Shown here: piece by piece, positions 53,421 to 62,015 of the stretch
Layout of the letters: the number at the start of each line of letters is the position of its first letter
Numbering within the stretch: the first letter of the stretch is position 1
Assembly: GCA_003480165.1 (NCBI GenBank)
Contig: QUIQ01000009.1
Location: forward strand, 1-62,015
Direction of reading: 5' to 3'
Origin: Firmicutes bacterium AM41-11
GTDB taxonomy: Bacteria; Bacillota_I; Bacilli_A; Erysipelotrichales; Erysipelotrichaceae
DNA length: 62,015 nucleotides
Program-made: the position numbers and the translations under genes
The notes under the pieces: generated by a model
Told to the model about the DNA's origin: nothing
What the model saw: the letters and a program-made list of their open reading frames with translations, nothing else
Database searches by the model: none

Positions 53421-56400
53421 ATGCCACAGAGAAATGACATACATAAAGTACTAATTATTGGTTCTGGCCCGATTGTGATTGGGCAAGCGTGTGAATTTGA
53501 TTATTCAGGAACCCAGACTTGTAAGGCCTTACGCTCTTTGGGTTATGAAATCGTATTGGTGAATTCCAATCCGGCTACCATAATGACCGATCCCGAAATG
53601 GCGGATGTAACGTATATTGAGCCGTTGAATGTAGAGCGTCTAGAACAAATCATTGCCAAAGAACGCCCTGATGCCCTGCTGCCGAATTTAGGAGGACAAT
53701 CGGGATTGAATTTATGTGCCGAATTGAATAAAGTAGGAATTTTGGACAAATATGGCGTGCAAGTAATTGGGGTGCAAGTTGATGCAATCGAACGTGGAGA
53801 AGATCGCATTGAATTTAAAGAAACGATGAATAAACTGGGTATCGCGATGGCACGCAGTGAGGTTGCTTATGATGTGGATCATGCCTTAGCTATTGCGGAA
53901 GAATTAGGCTATCCAGTAGTATTACGTCCCGCTTATACCATGGGTGGAGCCGGTGGCGGTCTTGTTTATAATAAAGAAGAATTAAAAACCGTTTGTGCCC
54001 GTGGCTTGCAGGCAAGTTTAGTTGGCCAGGTATTAGTCGAAGAGTCGATTCTTGGCTGGGAAGAGTTGGAACTGGAAGTTGTACGTGATAAAGACAACAA
54101 CATGATTACGGTTTGTTTTATCGAAAACGTCGATCCGATGGGTGTACATACGGGGGATTCTTTCTGTACTGCACCGATGTTGAGCATTAGTGAGGACGTA
54201 CAAAAAAGACTCCAGGAACAAGCCTATAAAATTGTTGAGCATATTGGCGTGATTGGTGGAACCAATGTGCAGTTTGCCCATAACCCGAAAGATGATCGCA
54301 TTATCGTAATCGAAATTAATCCTCGAACCAGTCGTTCCAGTGCATTAGCTAGTAAGGCTACCGGATTTCCAATTGCCCTTGTTTCCGCAAAACTGGCAAC
54401 GGGTCTGACTTTAGCGGATCTTCCATGTGGAAAATATGGAACCTTAGATAAATATGTACCAGATGGCGATTATGTCGTTGTGAAATTTGCACGTTGGGCT
54501 TTTGAAAAGTTCAAAGGGGTAGAAGACAAGCTGGGAACACAAATGCGTGCGGTTGGAGAAGTCATGAGTATTGGAAAGACGTATAAAGAAGCTTTCCAAA
54601 AAGCTATTCGTTCTCTGGAAAAAGGTCGTGCTGGTCTTGGCTTTGTGAAAAACTTCCATGATCTTTCCAAAGCAGATTTGTTGGAAATGCTTGTAACACC
54701 AAGCAGTGAAAGACATTTCATCATGTATGAAGCTTTGCGTAAAGGGGCCACGGTAGAAGAAATTCATGAAATTACGAAAGTAAAGACGTATTTTATTGAG
54801 CAGATGAAAGAATTGGTGGAAGAGGAAGAACAAATCCTTCAATTTAAAGGCCAAGTGCCATCTAGTGAGATTCTGGTACAAGCCAAAAAAGATGGGTTCT
54901 CTGATCAATATCTTGCCGAAATTCTAGCGGTAGAAGAAAGTGCGATTCGGAAGGCACGTCTATGTGCTGGGCTTGAACAACATTGGGATGCTGTCCATGT
55001 AAGTGGTACGAAAGACAGTTCGTATTTCTACAGTACATACAATGGACTGGATCATAATCCAATTACTGAAGGAAAACCGAAAATCATGATTTTAGGTGGT
55101 TGACCAAATCGCATTGGGCAAGGTATTGAATTTGATTATTGTTGCGTTCATGCGGCTCAGTCTTTAAAGAAACTTGGCTTTGATACTATCATCGTCAACT
55201 GTAATCCGGAAACGGTATCAACCGATTATGATACCTCGGATAAGTTGTACTTTGAACCATTGACCTTAGAAGATGTTTTAAGTATCTATAAAAAAGAACA
55301 ACCAGTCGGTGTTATTGCACAATTTGGTGGCCAAACCCCATTGAATCTAGCAGGTGAACTACAAAAGAATGGTGTAAAGATTTTAGGCACACCACCAGAA
55401 GTCATCGACTTGGCCGAAGACCGTGATCAATTTAGAAGTATGATGGATAAGCTAGGTATTCCAATGCCGGAAAGTGGTATGGCAACAACGGTAGAAGAAG
55501 CTATTGCGATTGCCAATCGCATTCACTATCCTGTAATGGTGCGTCCAAGTTATGTCTTAGGTGGACGTGGTATGGAAGTGGTTTACGATGACCAGAGTAT
55601 GGCCGATTATATGGCTGCAGCGGTTGGGGTGAGTCCGGATCGTCCAATTTTAATTGACCGTTTCTTGCATCATGCACTGGAATGTGAGGCGGATGCGATC
55701 AGTGATGGTTTGCATGCCTATGTGCCAGCGGTTATGGAACATATTGAGTTGGCGGGTATTCATTCCGGTGACTCGGCTTGTTTGATTCCAAGCCAGAATA
55801 TCTCGCCAGAAAACTTAGCGACAATCAAAGACTATACGCGTAAAATTGCTGAAGAAATGCATGTCGTTGGATTGATGAATATGCAATATGCGATTGAAGA
55901 TGGCAAAGTCTTTGTCCTAGAAGCCAATCCAAGAGCAAGTCGTACGGTACCACTTGTTTCGAAAGTTTGTGGCATTCGCATGGTTCCATTGGCAACTGAC
56001 ATTATTACTAGTGAACTAACGGGTAGACCTAGTCCTGTTGAAGATTTAAAAGAGCGTAAGATTCCGTATGTGGGAGTCAAAGAAGCCGTATTCCCATTTA
56101 ATATGTTCCAGGAAGTGGATCCAGTCTTAGGTCCAGAAATGCGTTCGACCGGAGAAGTATTGGGTCTAGCCCAAACGAGTGGGGAAGCTTTCTATAAGGC
56201 TGAAGAAGGAGCTGGCGCTAAATTACCATTAGAAGGAACCGTTTTACTTTCAGTCAATGAATTAGATAAACCAGAAGTTCCAACTTTGGCAAAATCTTTC
56301 TATGAAGATGGTTTCCAATTGTTGGCAACGGGAAAAACGTTTGAATTGATTCAAGCCCAAGGCATTCCGGTAAAACGAATCAACAAGTTATACGAAGGAC

Positions 56401-56645
56401 GTCCGAATATCTTGGATGCGATTACCAATGGCGAAATTCAATTGATTGTGAATTCTCCAGTGGGTAAGAAGTCCATTCATGATGACAGCTATTTAAGAAA
56501 GAATGCCATCAAGGCAAGAATTCCTTATATGACAACCATGGCAGCTGCCTTTGCGAGTGCGCAGGGCATTAAACAAATGAAACAGAAAGGTGATGGAGAA
56601 CTTCGTTCTTTACAAGAATGGCATCGCCTTATTGAAGAAGAGTAG
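53421..56645 (+). pseudogene. carB: Carbamoyl-phosphate synthase large subunit, interrupted by in-frame TGA
   Basis: Two consecutive open stretches in the same frame (53421-55103, 560 codons, and 55104-56645) together give a CarB of normal length (about 1074). The first half is the carboxyphosphate domain (KVLIIGSGPIVIGQACEFDY, AYTMGGAGGGLVY, EINPRTSRSSALAS); the second is the carbamoyl-phosphate domain (IGQGIEFDY, PSYVLGGRGMEVVY, EANPRASRTVPLVS) plus the allosteric domain. They are separated only by TGA at 55101-55103, where the first-half equivalent and the family have glycine of the GGGPNRIGQG loop. No ATG lies before 55245 in the second half, though ATT at 55113 follows AGGTGG-like sequence. 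Everything else is conserved. Either a recent nonsense mutation, a sequencing error, or readthrough. Confidence 0.85.
55101..55103 (+). other. In-frame TGA at a conserved glycine of carB
   Basis: Context GGT GGT TGA CCA AAT CGC. One base change (GGA to TGA) would restore Gly. The base after the stop is C, a context known for inefficient termination at UGA. TGA terminates ribU, ktrA, gntR and other genes here, so a genome-wide reassignment is excluded. Confidence 0.9.
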
Positions 56646-56668
56646 GTCAATCGACCTACTTTTCTTTT
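56641..56668 (+). terminator. Terminator of carB
   Basis: AGTAGGTC AATC GACCTACT hairpin followed by TTTCTTTT, including the stop codon. Confidence 0.85.
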
Positions 56669-56713
56669 GCACGCAAGGTTAGTTTGTGCTAACTTATAGT
56701 TAGACGAAACTAA
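56667..56713 (+). promoter_or_regulatory. ABC-pair promoter with 35-bp operator-like palindrome
   Basis: TTGCAC (56667-56672), 17-nt spacer, TAACTT with a preceding TGC. Left arm TTAGTTTGTGCTAAC (56679-56693) and right arm GTTAGACGAAACTAA (56699-56713) match at 12 of 15 positions around TTATA, covering the -10 and transcription start: a strong repressor-site candidate. Confidence 0.6.
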
Positions 56714-56728
56714 TTGGAGGAGAGAGAC

Positions 56729-57421
56729 ATGGAAACGATCATTGCGTTGCAGAAAATTGTAAAAACATATGATACAGGTTTAGTGAAGTTTAATGCTTTG
56801 GATGGCGTTGATTTAAGCATAAAAAAAGGGGAGTTTGTCGTTATTTTAGGTCCATCTGGCGCAGGAAAATCAACTTTATTAAATTTAATTGGGGGTATGG
56901 ATATTCCTACTTCGGGTTCTATTTGTGTGGATGGCCAAGAACTTTCTAAATATACCGAGAATCAATTAAGTGAATATCGAGCGCAAAATGTGGGCTTTAT
57001 TTTTCAATTCTATAACATCTTGCCAACTTTAACGGTCAAAGAGAATGTGGCATTGATTCAGGATATTGCACCGCAGGCCCAAGATGCCGAAAAGGTGCTA
57101 GAACAAGTGGGTTTAAAAGCACATATGCATCAATTTCCTAATCAATTATCGGGTGGTGAACAACAACGGGTTTCGATTGCCCGCGCGATTGCGAAAAATC
57201 CCAAACTGTTACTCTGTGATGAACCGACAGGAGCTCTGGATTCAAAGACGGGAACAGATATTTTAAAGCTCTTAAAAGCTCAAGAAGAAACCGTAGTGAT
57301 TGTCACGCATAATGCCTTGATTGCAGATATTGCAGATCGGGTAATTCGCTTAAAAAATGGAAGAATCATAGAAAATGTGATCAATAAAGATCCAAAATCG
57401 GTCGATGAGGTGGAATGGTGA
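56729..57421 (+). CDS. ABC transporter ATP-binding protein (LolD/MacB type)
   Basis: A 230-residue ATPase: Walker [21 protein letters not shown]-loop [20 protein letters not shown], signature [19 protein letters not shown], Walker [17 protein letters not shown] and H-loop [15 protein letters not shown]. These sequences are those of the LolD/MacB/FtsE-like group that drives mechanotransmission with FtsX-fold permeases. ATG 56729 lies 7-8 nt behind GGAGGAG. Its TGA shares a base with the permease start (TGATG). Preceded by the palindrome at 56679-56713. Confidence 0.95.
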   Translation: METIIALQKIVKTYDTGLVKFNALDGVDLSIKKGEFVVILGPSGAGKSTLLNLIGGMDIPTSGSICVDGQELSKYTENQLSEYRAQNVGFIFQFYNILPTLTVKENVALIQDIAPQAQDAEKVLEQVGLKAHMHQFPNQLSGGEQQRVSIARAIAKNPKLLLCDEPTGALDSKTGTDILKLLKAQEETVVIVTHNALIADIADRVIRLKNGRIIENVINKDPKSVDEVEW

Positions 57422-59718
57422 TGTGGCTGAATAAGAAATTAAAAAGAGATCTTTGGCAACAAAAGTTCCAGTTTTTTGCGATTTTTTTGATGATTTTTAT
57501 TGGTGTACTGGCTTTCTCTGGTATTCATGGATATATGGATGGGATGCAAGTCAGCGCCAATCAATACTATGCGAAAAATAATTTAGCCGATTTATGGGTT
57601 CATTCGACCAACGTCTCAGAGCAGGATTTGGATCGGTTGAAGGCTTTAGATCATGTAAAAAAGGTCAATCGAGCTTTTGTGACCAATGGAAAACTGCAGG
57701 GGTTTAAGAAAGTAACGGTAGAAACCAATGTCATTGAAGAAAATACGGTTTCTAAATTTCATGTAGTGAAAGGAAAAGGTTTCTCACAAGAAAAAGATGG
57801 AATTTGGGTCGATAGTTATCTTGCTAAGAACCAAAACATTCATGTAGGTGATGCTTTGAAATTGAATCTTTCGGGCCAAACAGTTCAAACCAAAGTTGTC
57901 GGTTTGATCAATAGTCCTGATCATGTGTATTTTGTCAAAGATGCAACGCAGCTTTTTCCTTCCCATACCGATTATGGCTTTATGTATATTTCGGGTAAAA
58001 CCTATAAAAAACAAGTACTAAATGATCAAATGGATGTTCCGTATACAAAATGTTATGTAGACGTAGACTCCCCAAAACATCTTGATTCTGTAAAACAAGC
58101 CATTAAAGATCAAATTTCTGATGTGGTAGCAGTGACCGGACGCAAGTCCAGTGCTTCGTACCAAGGTTATCAATCCGAAATTGATGAAGGAAAAACGTAT
58201 GCCGGGATTTTCTCGGGTATGTTTCTATTTATTGCGGTTTTGACAGTCTTGAGTACAATGAATCGTTTTGTCAAAAAACAGCGGGTACAAATTGGAACGT
58301 TAAAAGCTTTGGGCTTTTCAAAGCGAAAAATCACCTGGCATTATATGAACTTTGGCTTAGTGATTAGCATTGTTGCCAGCGGTTTAGGCGTAATCGTAGG
58401 GGCGGTTACGATTGGCCAATACTTTCTGGATATGGAAATGTCGTATTTTGAGATACCAAATGCGAAAGTTGTGCTTTTAAGACCTGTTTATATTTTAGCT
58501 TTTGCGGTTGTCGTAATGATTTCCCTAGTAACCTATGCATCGAGTCGAAATATTCTAAAAGAGACGGCTAGTCAAGCTTTGCGCTTAGAAGCACCTTATA
58601 CAAAGAAGCAAAAAACAACTGTTCCGAAAGCAATCCTTTTGCCAAACGCAAAACTTTCTACTAAATGGAATATCCGGGATATCTTTCGTAATAAAGCGCG
58701 TACTTTGGCATCTTTAGCTGGAGTAGTGGGCTGTACAGTATTAATGGTTTGTGCTTTTGGATTGTTTGATTCGATGAATGCTTATATGGATTGGGAATAT
58801 GAAATCTTAAATGACTATCAGAATAAGGTTTTATTGGATACCAATTATACCGATGCTCAATATGATCATCTGACAAGTTTTTATGGCAATGCGAGTTCGG
58901 AAACTTTTGCGATAGAATGCAAAGTTGGTTCTAAGATAAAAGTGCGAACTTTAACCATCAATGATTCAAAAGGCAAACTGAAAGTGACAGACCACAACAA
59001 AAAGGTCTTCTCTCTAAAAACAAAGGGCATGTATTTAACCGAGAAATTAGCTAGAGAATACGATGTGCATATAGGTGATACATTTGTATGGCGACCATTA
59101 GGAAGTTCAGATTGGAAAAAGAGTAAAGTAGTTGGCCTAAATCGTGATCCCCAAGCCCAGCAATGTACCATGACAAAATCAGCCTATGAAAAGGCGGGTT
59201 TTACGTATCGAGCAGATACGCTTTACACCAATAAAAAAGTTAAGAAAATTGATGGAGTTATGAAGGTTGCGAATATTCGAGATATGCGTAAAGAAGCCGA
59301 AAAGATGGTAGCTACAATGAAATCTATGATGGTTTTGTTGATAGTATTTGCGGTTATTTTAGGATCGGTTATTTTGTATAACCTAGGTATCTTATCTTTT
59401 ACCGAAAAACAATATCAATTTGCGACGTTAAAAGTACTAGGTTTCAAAAATAAACAAATCAAAGAAATTTTTATGAAACAAAATACATGGATCATGTTGG
59501 TGGCAATTCTGTTTGGATTGCCTTTGGGTTATTATTTAACGGATTACATCTATCGTGAAGCGATTAGTGATACATATGACTTCAATGCATCAATTCGCTT
59601 GATTTCGTATGTGATCGCAGCTGTGGGAACGTTTGGCGTATCGTTTTTCATCAATCAAATTCTCGCAAGAAAAATCAAAACGATTGATATGGTTACCAGC
59701 TTAAAGGGAAATGAATAA
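57421..59718 (+). CDS. FtsX/MacB-type ABC transporter permease
   Basis: A 765-residue permease: N-terminal helix (FQFFAIFLMIFIGVLAFSGIHGYM), a large extracytoplasmic domain (about 40-250, rich in Lys and Val), three helices of a first FtsX domain with STMNRFVKKQRVQIGTLKALGFSKRKI, a second helix and extracytoplasmic domain, and a second FtsX domain with YQFATLKVLGFKNKQIKEIF near the end. Architecture fits mechanotransmission-type transporters acting on envelope substrates, peptides or lipids. ATG 57421 is chosen 7 nt behind GAGGTGG; ATG 57415 overlaps that site. Confidence 0.92.
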   Translation: MWLNKKLKRDLWQQKFQFFAIFLMIFIGVLAFSGIHGYMDGMQVSANQYYAKNNLADLWVHSTNVSEQDLDRLKALDHVKKVNRAFVTNGKLQGFKKVTVETNVIEENTVSKFHVVKGKGFSQEKDGIWVDSYLAKNQNIHVGDALKLNLSGQTVQTKVVGLINSPDHVYFVKDATQLFPSHTDYGFMYISGKTYKKQVLNDQMDVPYTKCYVDVDSPKHLDSVKQAIKDQISDVVAVTGRKSSASYQGYQSEIDEGKTYAGIFSGMFLFIAVLTVLSTMNRFVKKQRVQIGTLKALGFSKRKITWHYMNFGLVISIVASGLGVIVGAVTIGQYFLDMEMSYFEIPNAKVVLLRPVYILAFAVVVMISLVTYASSRNILKETASQALRLEAPYTKKQKTTVPKAILLPNAKLSTKWNIRDIFRNKARTLASLAGVVGCTVLMVCAFGLFDSMNAYMDWEYEILNDYQNKVLLDTNYTDAQYDHLTSFYGNASSETFAIECKVGSKIKVRTLTINDSKGKLKVTDHNKKVFSLKTKGMYLTEKLAREYDVHIGDTFVWRPLGSSDWKKSKVVGLNRDPQAQQCTMTKSAYEKAGFTYRADTLYTNKKVKKIDGVMKVANIRDMRKEAEKMVATMKSMMVLLIVFAVILGSVILYNLGILSFTEKQYQFATLKVLGFKNKQIKEIFMKQNTWIMLVAILFGLPLGYYLTDYIYREAISDTYDFNASIRLISYVIAAVGTFGVSFFINQILARKIKTIDMVTSLKGNE

Positions 59719-59723
59719 GTCTA

Positions 59724-59732
59724 TGGTATAAT
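59724..59732 (+). promoter_or_regulatory. Extended -10 box 7 nt before methyltransferase ATG
   Basis: TGGTATAAT (TATAAT 59727-59732), a consensus extended -10; ATG 59740 begins 7 nt later, so the transcript should start at the start codon. Confidence 0.6.
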
Positions 59733-59739
59733 AGGGTGC

Positions 59740-60507
59740 ATGAACGGATTAGAAGAATATTACGGTAAATTTTGTGAAGATAAACGCTTGTTGTCGCGGC
59801 ATGGACAAGTGGAATATCGTACGAGTATGAAATACATTCATAAGTATCTTAAAGAAGGAGATCGGATTTTAGATGTTGGTGCCGGTACAGGACGTTATTC
59901 GGTTGCTTTAAGCCAGGAAGGCTATCAAGTAGATGCACTGGAACTGGTAAAGTATAATTTAGGCGTTTTAAAAGCTAAGAAAAGTACAGTTAAAGCTGTA
60001 CAGGGTAGTGCTTTAGATCTTTCCCGATATCCCGATGGAACCTTTGATCTGACCTTACTATTTGGACCAATGTATCATTTATTTACATATGAAGAAAAGA
60101 AAAAGGCTCTATCTGAAGCTAAACGGGTGACTAAGGTTGGAGGAACCATCTTAGTGGCCTATGTGATGAATGAATACAGTGTGTTGGTTCATGGTTTTCG
60201 TGATGGGCATATTAAAGAATCCATTGCGGCAGGAAAAGTCGATGAGAGTTTTCAAACGCATACCAATATGGATGATTTATACAGCTTTGTGCGATTAGAA
60301 ACGATTAATCAGTTAAATCAAGATCTGGATCTAGAGCGTCTACAGATTATTGCGGCAGATGGACCAAGTGATTATATGCGTCCGGTATTAAATAAAATGG
60401 ATGAAGAAACATTTGAATTATTCATGCGTTACCATCTAGCTACCTGTGAAAGACAAGAATTGATTGGCGCAAGTAGTCATACTGTTGATATCTTACGTGT
60501 ACATTAA
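59740..60507 (+). CDS. Class I SAM-dependent methyltransferase
   Basis: A 255-residue methyltransferase: motif I ILDVGAGTGRYSVALS, VDALELVKYNLGVLK with the ribose-binding acidic residue, GTFDLTLLFGPMYHLFTYEEKKKAL as motif IV region and VGGTILVAYVMNEYSV as motif VI. Substrate unknown; methyltransferases of this type act on small molecules. Start has no Shine-Dalgarno and follows an extended -10 at 7 nt, indicating a leaderless mRNA. Confidence 0.9.
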   Translation: MNGLEEYYGKFCEDKRLLSRHGQVEYRTSMKYIHKYLKEGDRILDVGAGTGRYSVALSQEGYQVDALELVKYNLGVLKAKKSTVKAVQGSALDLSRYPDGTFDLTLLFGPMYHLFTYEEKKKALSEAKRVTKVGGTILVAYVMNEYSVLVHGFRDGHIKESIAAGKVDESFQTHTNMDDLYSFVRLETINQLNQDLDLERLQIIAADGPSDYMRPVLNKMDEETFELFMRYHLATCERQELIGASSHTVDILRVH

Positions 60508-60531
60508 GGGAAGAGAAATCTTCCTTTTTTT
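60506..60531 (+). terminator. Terminator of methyltransferase gene
   Basis: GGAAGA GAAA TCTTCC hairpin and T7, overlapping the stop codon. Confidence 0.85.
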
Positions 60532-60565
60532 GTGATCAAATTAAGGATACGCGATAGGAGAATAG

Positions 60566-60643
60566 ATGGATATGTTAGAATTAGAGTACGAATGTTTCCT
60601 ATGTAAAAGTAATTATCAAAACAGGAAGAGTGTGAGGTATTAG
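60566..60643 (+). CDS. Possible 25-residue micro-ORF
   Basis: MDMLELEYECFLCKSNYQ and a short basic tail, behind AGGAG at 5-6 nt. It ends 4 nt before the tyrosine phosphatase start. The CFLC pair recalls a zinc-ribbon fragment, so it could be a gene remnant, a leader peptide that couples translation, or chance. Confidence 0.3.
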   Translation: MDMLELEYECFLCKSNYQNRKSVRY

Positions 60644-60647
60644 AAGA

Positions 60648-61085
60648 ATGAAAAGAATATTGTTCCTTTGCCATGGGAATATATGCCGTAGTCCCATGGC
60701 GGAATTTATTATGAAAGAATTATGTCGAAAAGAAGGAATCTATATGGATATAGATTCTATGGCTTTGACGTATGAGGAAATTGGCAATGATATGTATCCG
60801 CCAGCAAAACGAAAATTAACGGAAAAGGGGATTCCTTTTACTCCAAGACAAGCTAGAATCATGGAACGGTGCGATTATTTTGACTATGATTATATCTACT
60901 ATATGGATGCGGAAAATAAACGAGATGTATCACGTATTGTAGGAGAAGACATAGAACATAAAATTTATCGCTTGTTGCCAGATCGCGATGTTGCGGATCC
61001 CTGGTGGACAGGTGATTTTGAAACGACCTATCAAGATGTTTTAGAAGGATGTAAATTGCGCTTAAAGGAGATAGAAAATGATTAA
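60648..61085 (+). CDS. Low-molecular-weight protein tyrosine phosphatase
   Basis: A 145-residue phosphatase: the P-loop CHGNICRSPMAE (CX5R with following Ser) is at the N-terminus, and the general acid lies in DVADPWWTGDFETTYQDV. All catalytic residues are present. Such enzymes act on phosphotyrosine proteins, including BY-kinases and exopolysaccharide regulators, and on phosphoarginine in YwlE-type cases; the residue after CHGNI is Cys, so type is not settled. It overlaps the PHP-domain gene by 8 nt. Confidence 0.93.
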   Translation: MKRILFLCHGNICRSPMAEFIMKELCRKEGIYMDIDSMALTYEEIGNDMYPPAKRKLTEKGIPFTPRQARIMERCDYFDYDYIYYMDAENKRDVSRIVGEDIEHKIYRLLPDRDVADPWWTGDFETTYQDVLEGCKLRLKEIEND

Positions 61086-61902
61086 ACAGAACCTGCATAC
61101 CCATAGCACCTATGTGGATGGAAAGAATCCCTTAGAAGAAATGGTAAATAAAGCAATTACGAAAAGATTTACGATTCTTGGATTTAGTGAACATGCTTAT
61201 ATACCAGGGGATGATTGTTGCATGTCGCCTGAATCTTGCGAAGCCTATATAAAAGAAGTGAAACAATTAAAGAACAAGTACAAGAATCAAATTGAAATTT
61301 TCTTAGGCCTAGAACAAGATATGCGCTATCGTGATCCACATCCAGAAGTGTATGACTATATCATTGGATCCAAACATTTTTTAGAACATGATGGAAATTT
61401 TTTATCGGTAGACTACGATAGAGAAACTTCCCTTCAAATAATTCATGAATGGTATGGCGATGATTTTATCCTCTTTGCCAAAGATTATTACACGGGGATT
61501 TGTGGAATGAAAGACTGGCAGGAAGTGGATATTGTTGGACACTTGGATTTGTTGATGAAATACAACGAAGATGAATCTTTCTTTTCTTTTACGGATGAAA
61601 GATATATAAAGATGGCCTGTGATGCGATTGATGCATTATCCCAAAAGATATTTGAAGTAAATACCGGAGCGATTGCTCGGGGATATCGAAAAACACCATA
61701 TCCGGAAAAACATTTATTACAATACATGAAAGAAAAAGGCATAAAGATTTGTCTAAACAGTGATTGCCATAATGCAGAATATTTAGATTGTGCTTTTAGT
61801 TTATCCAAAGAAATTATTGAATCAGCTGGTTATCATTCTATGATGGTTTTGACAAAAGATGGATTTAAAGAAACAGATTTAGATGCATTTTGTTTTGAAT
61901 AA
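61078..61902 (+). CDS. PHP-domain phosphoesterase, histidinol-phosphatase-like
   Basis: A 274-residue PHP-family protein: QNLHTHSTYVDGKNPLEEMV (metal-binding His pair), ILGFSEHAYIPGDDCC, EIFLGLEQDMRYRD, YIIGSKHFL, VDIVGHLDLLMKYNED and LNSDCHNAEYLD supply the expected His/Asp ligands. Family members include HisK-type histidinol phosphatases and the CpsB/YwqE tyrosine phosphatases. No his genes are nearby, and the gene overlaps that of a tyrosine phosphatase, so a protein- or other phosphomonoester role is as likely as histidine synthesis. Confidence 0.88.
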   Translation: MIKQNLHTHSTYVDGKNPLEEMVNKAITKRFTILGFSEHAYIPGDDCCMSPESCEAYIKEVKQLKNKYKNQIEIFLGLEQDMRYRDPHPEVYDYIIGSKHFLEHDGNFLSVDYDRETSLQIIHEWYGDDFILFAKDYYTGICGMKDWQEVDIVGHLDLLMKYNEDESFFSFTDERYIKMACDAIDALSQKIFEVNTGAIARGYRKTPYPEKHLLQYMKEKGIKICLNSDCHNAEYLDCAFSLSKEIIESAGYHSMMVLTKDGFKETDLDAFCFE

Positions 61903-61931
61903 GGGATAAAACAAAGGCTAAGTAGCAGTGA

Positions 61932-61966
61932 TGAAGGAAATTTTACAAATTTCCTTCAATTTTTTT
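61932..61966 (+). terminator. Terminator of the phosphatase pair
   Basis: TGAAGGAAATTT TAC AAATTTCCTTCA perfect 12-bp stem, then A and T7. Confidence 0.92.
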
Positions 61967-61985
61967 ACTTTTTTTAAAAAATCAT

Positions 61986-62014
61986 TTGACAATAGGAGAA
62001 ATGGTTGGTATTAT
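61986..62014 (+). promoter_or_regulatory. Strong promoter at window edge
   Basis: TTGACA (61986-61991), 17-nt spacer, TATTAT (62009-62014). It drives a gene beyond the window. Confidence 0.75.
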
Positions 62015-62015
62015 A

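Noticed and set aside
55101..55103. Genome-wide reassignment of TGA (Trp as in Mollicutes or Gly as in Gracilibacteria)
   Set aside because: TGA is the ordinary stop of ribU, ktrA, gntR, an ABC ATPase, the 135-residue protein and the LolD-type ATPase in this window, several in ATGA overlaps; only carB has an internal TGA.

Overview
The window is chromosomal DNA of a low-GC Gram-positive bacterium. The gene set (ECF-type riboflavin transporters under FMN riboswitches, CBS-domain family II pyrophosphatase, KtrAB, split transketolase, single-chain serine dehydratase, YtrA-type GntR/ABC cassettes, C_GCAxxG_C_C protein) and the short operons closed by U-rich hairpins suggest a gut Firmicute, most likely Erysipelotrichia. 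That placement is inference; no rRNA or tRNA is visible. TGA is an ordinary stop here: it ends ribU, ktrA, gntR and several other genes, often in ATGA overlaps.

Layout. 0.1-3.5 kb: pyruvate carboxylase (minus). 3.6-5.8 kb: VOC protein, a G10 tract with a possible small RNA, then an FMN riboswitch driving ribU and a translationally coupled creatininase-family hydrolase. 5.9-12.6 kb: CBS pyrophosphatase, then ktrB-ktrA-nudC-GH2 glycosidase. 12.8-14.5 kb: split transketolase. 14.6-15.8 kb: a scar joining two 5'-truncated genes (AAA ATPase and repeat-type surface protein). 15.9-17.2 kb (minus): a second FMN riboswitch with a second ribU and a flavin split-barrel protein. 17.3-23.4 kb: F1Fo ATP synthase operon with no separate delta gene; a delta C-terminal-domain-like segment is fused to the front of alpha. 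23.4-27.9 kb: serine dehydratase, a tiny hydrophobic peptide with an occluded ribosome site, a MATE remnant, flavodoxin, secreted CHAP hydrolase, redox-type protein. 27.9-32.8 kb: cupin, xpt, MocR regulator, SGNH protein, pncB. 32.8-35.4 kb (minus): a TetM-like ribosomal GTPase fused to a Rae1/YacP-type NYN nuclease. 35.5-42.6 kb: MarR-TSUP, malQ, alanine carrier, iron alcohol dehydrogenase, Usp, small membrane proteins, GIY-YIG protein. 42.7-47.3 kb: small proteins, GntR-ABC cassette, HAD phosphatase, MATE pump. 47.3-51.8 kb: fumarase, malic enzyme, DUF89 phosphatase, serine acetyltransferase. 51.9-56.6 kb: hypothetical, Mbeg1-like hydrolase, and carB interrupted by an in-frame TGA. 56.7-62 kb: palindrome-controlled LolD/FtsX-type ABC pair, methyltransferase, LMW tyrosine phosphatase, PHP hydrolase, and a strong promoter leaving the window.

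How the genes work together. Pyruvate carboxylase, fumarase and malic enzyme are the C4 side of a fermentative metabolism. xpt and pncB are salvage steps. Two separately riboswitched ribU genes point to dependence on imported riboflavin. The strongest unusual observations are the rearranged delta/alpha/gamma architecture of the ATP synthase, the GTPase-Rae1 fusion, the FMN-regulated creatininase homologue, the SD-occluded micro-peptide, and the TGA at a conserved glycine of carB.
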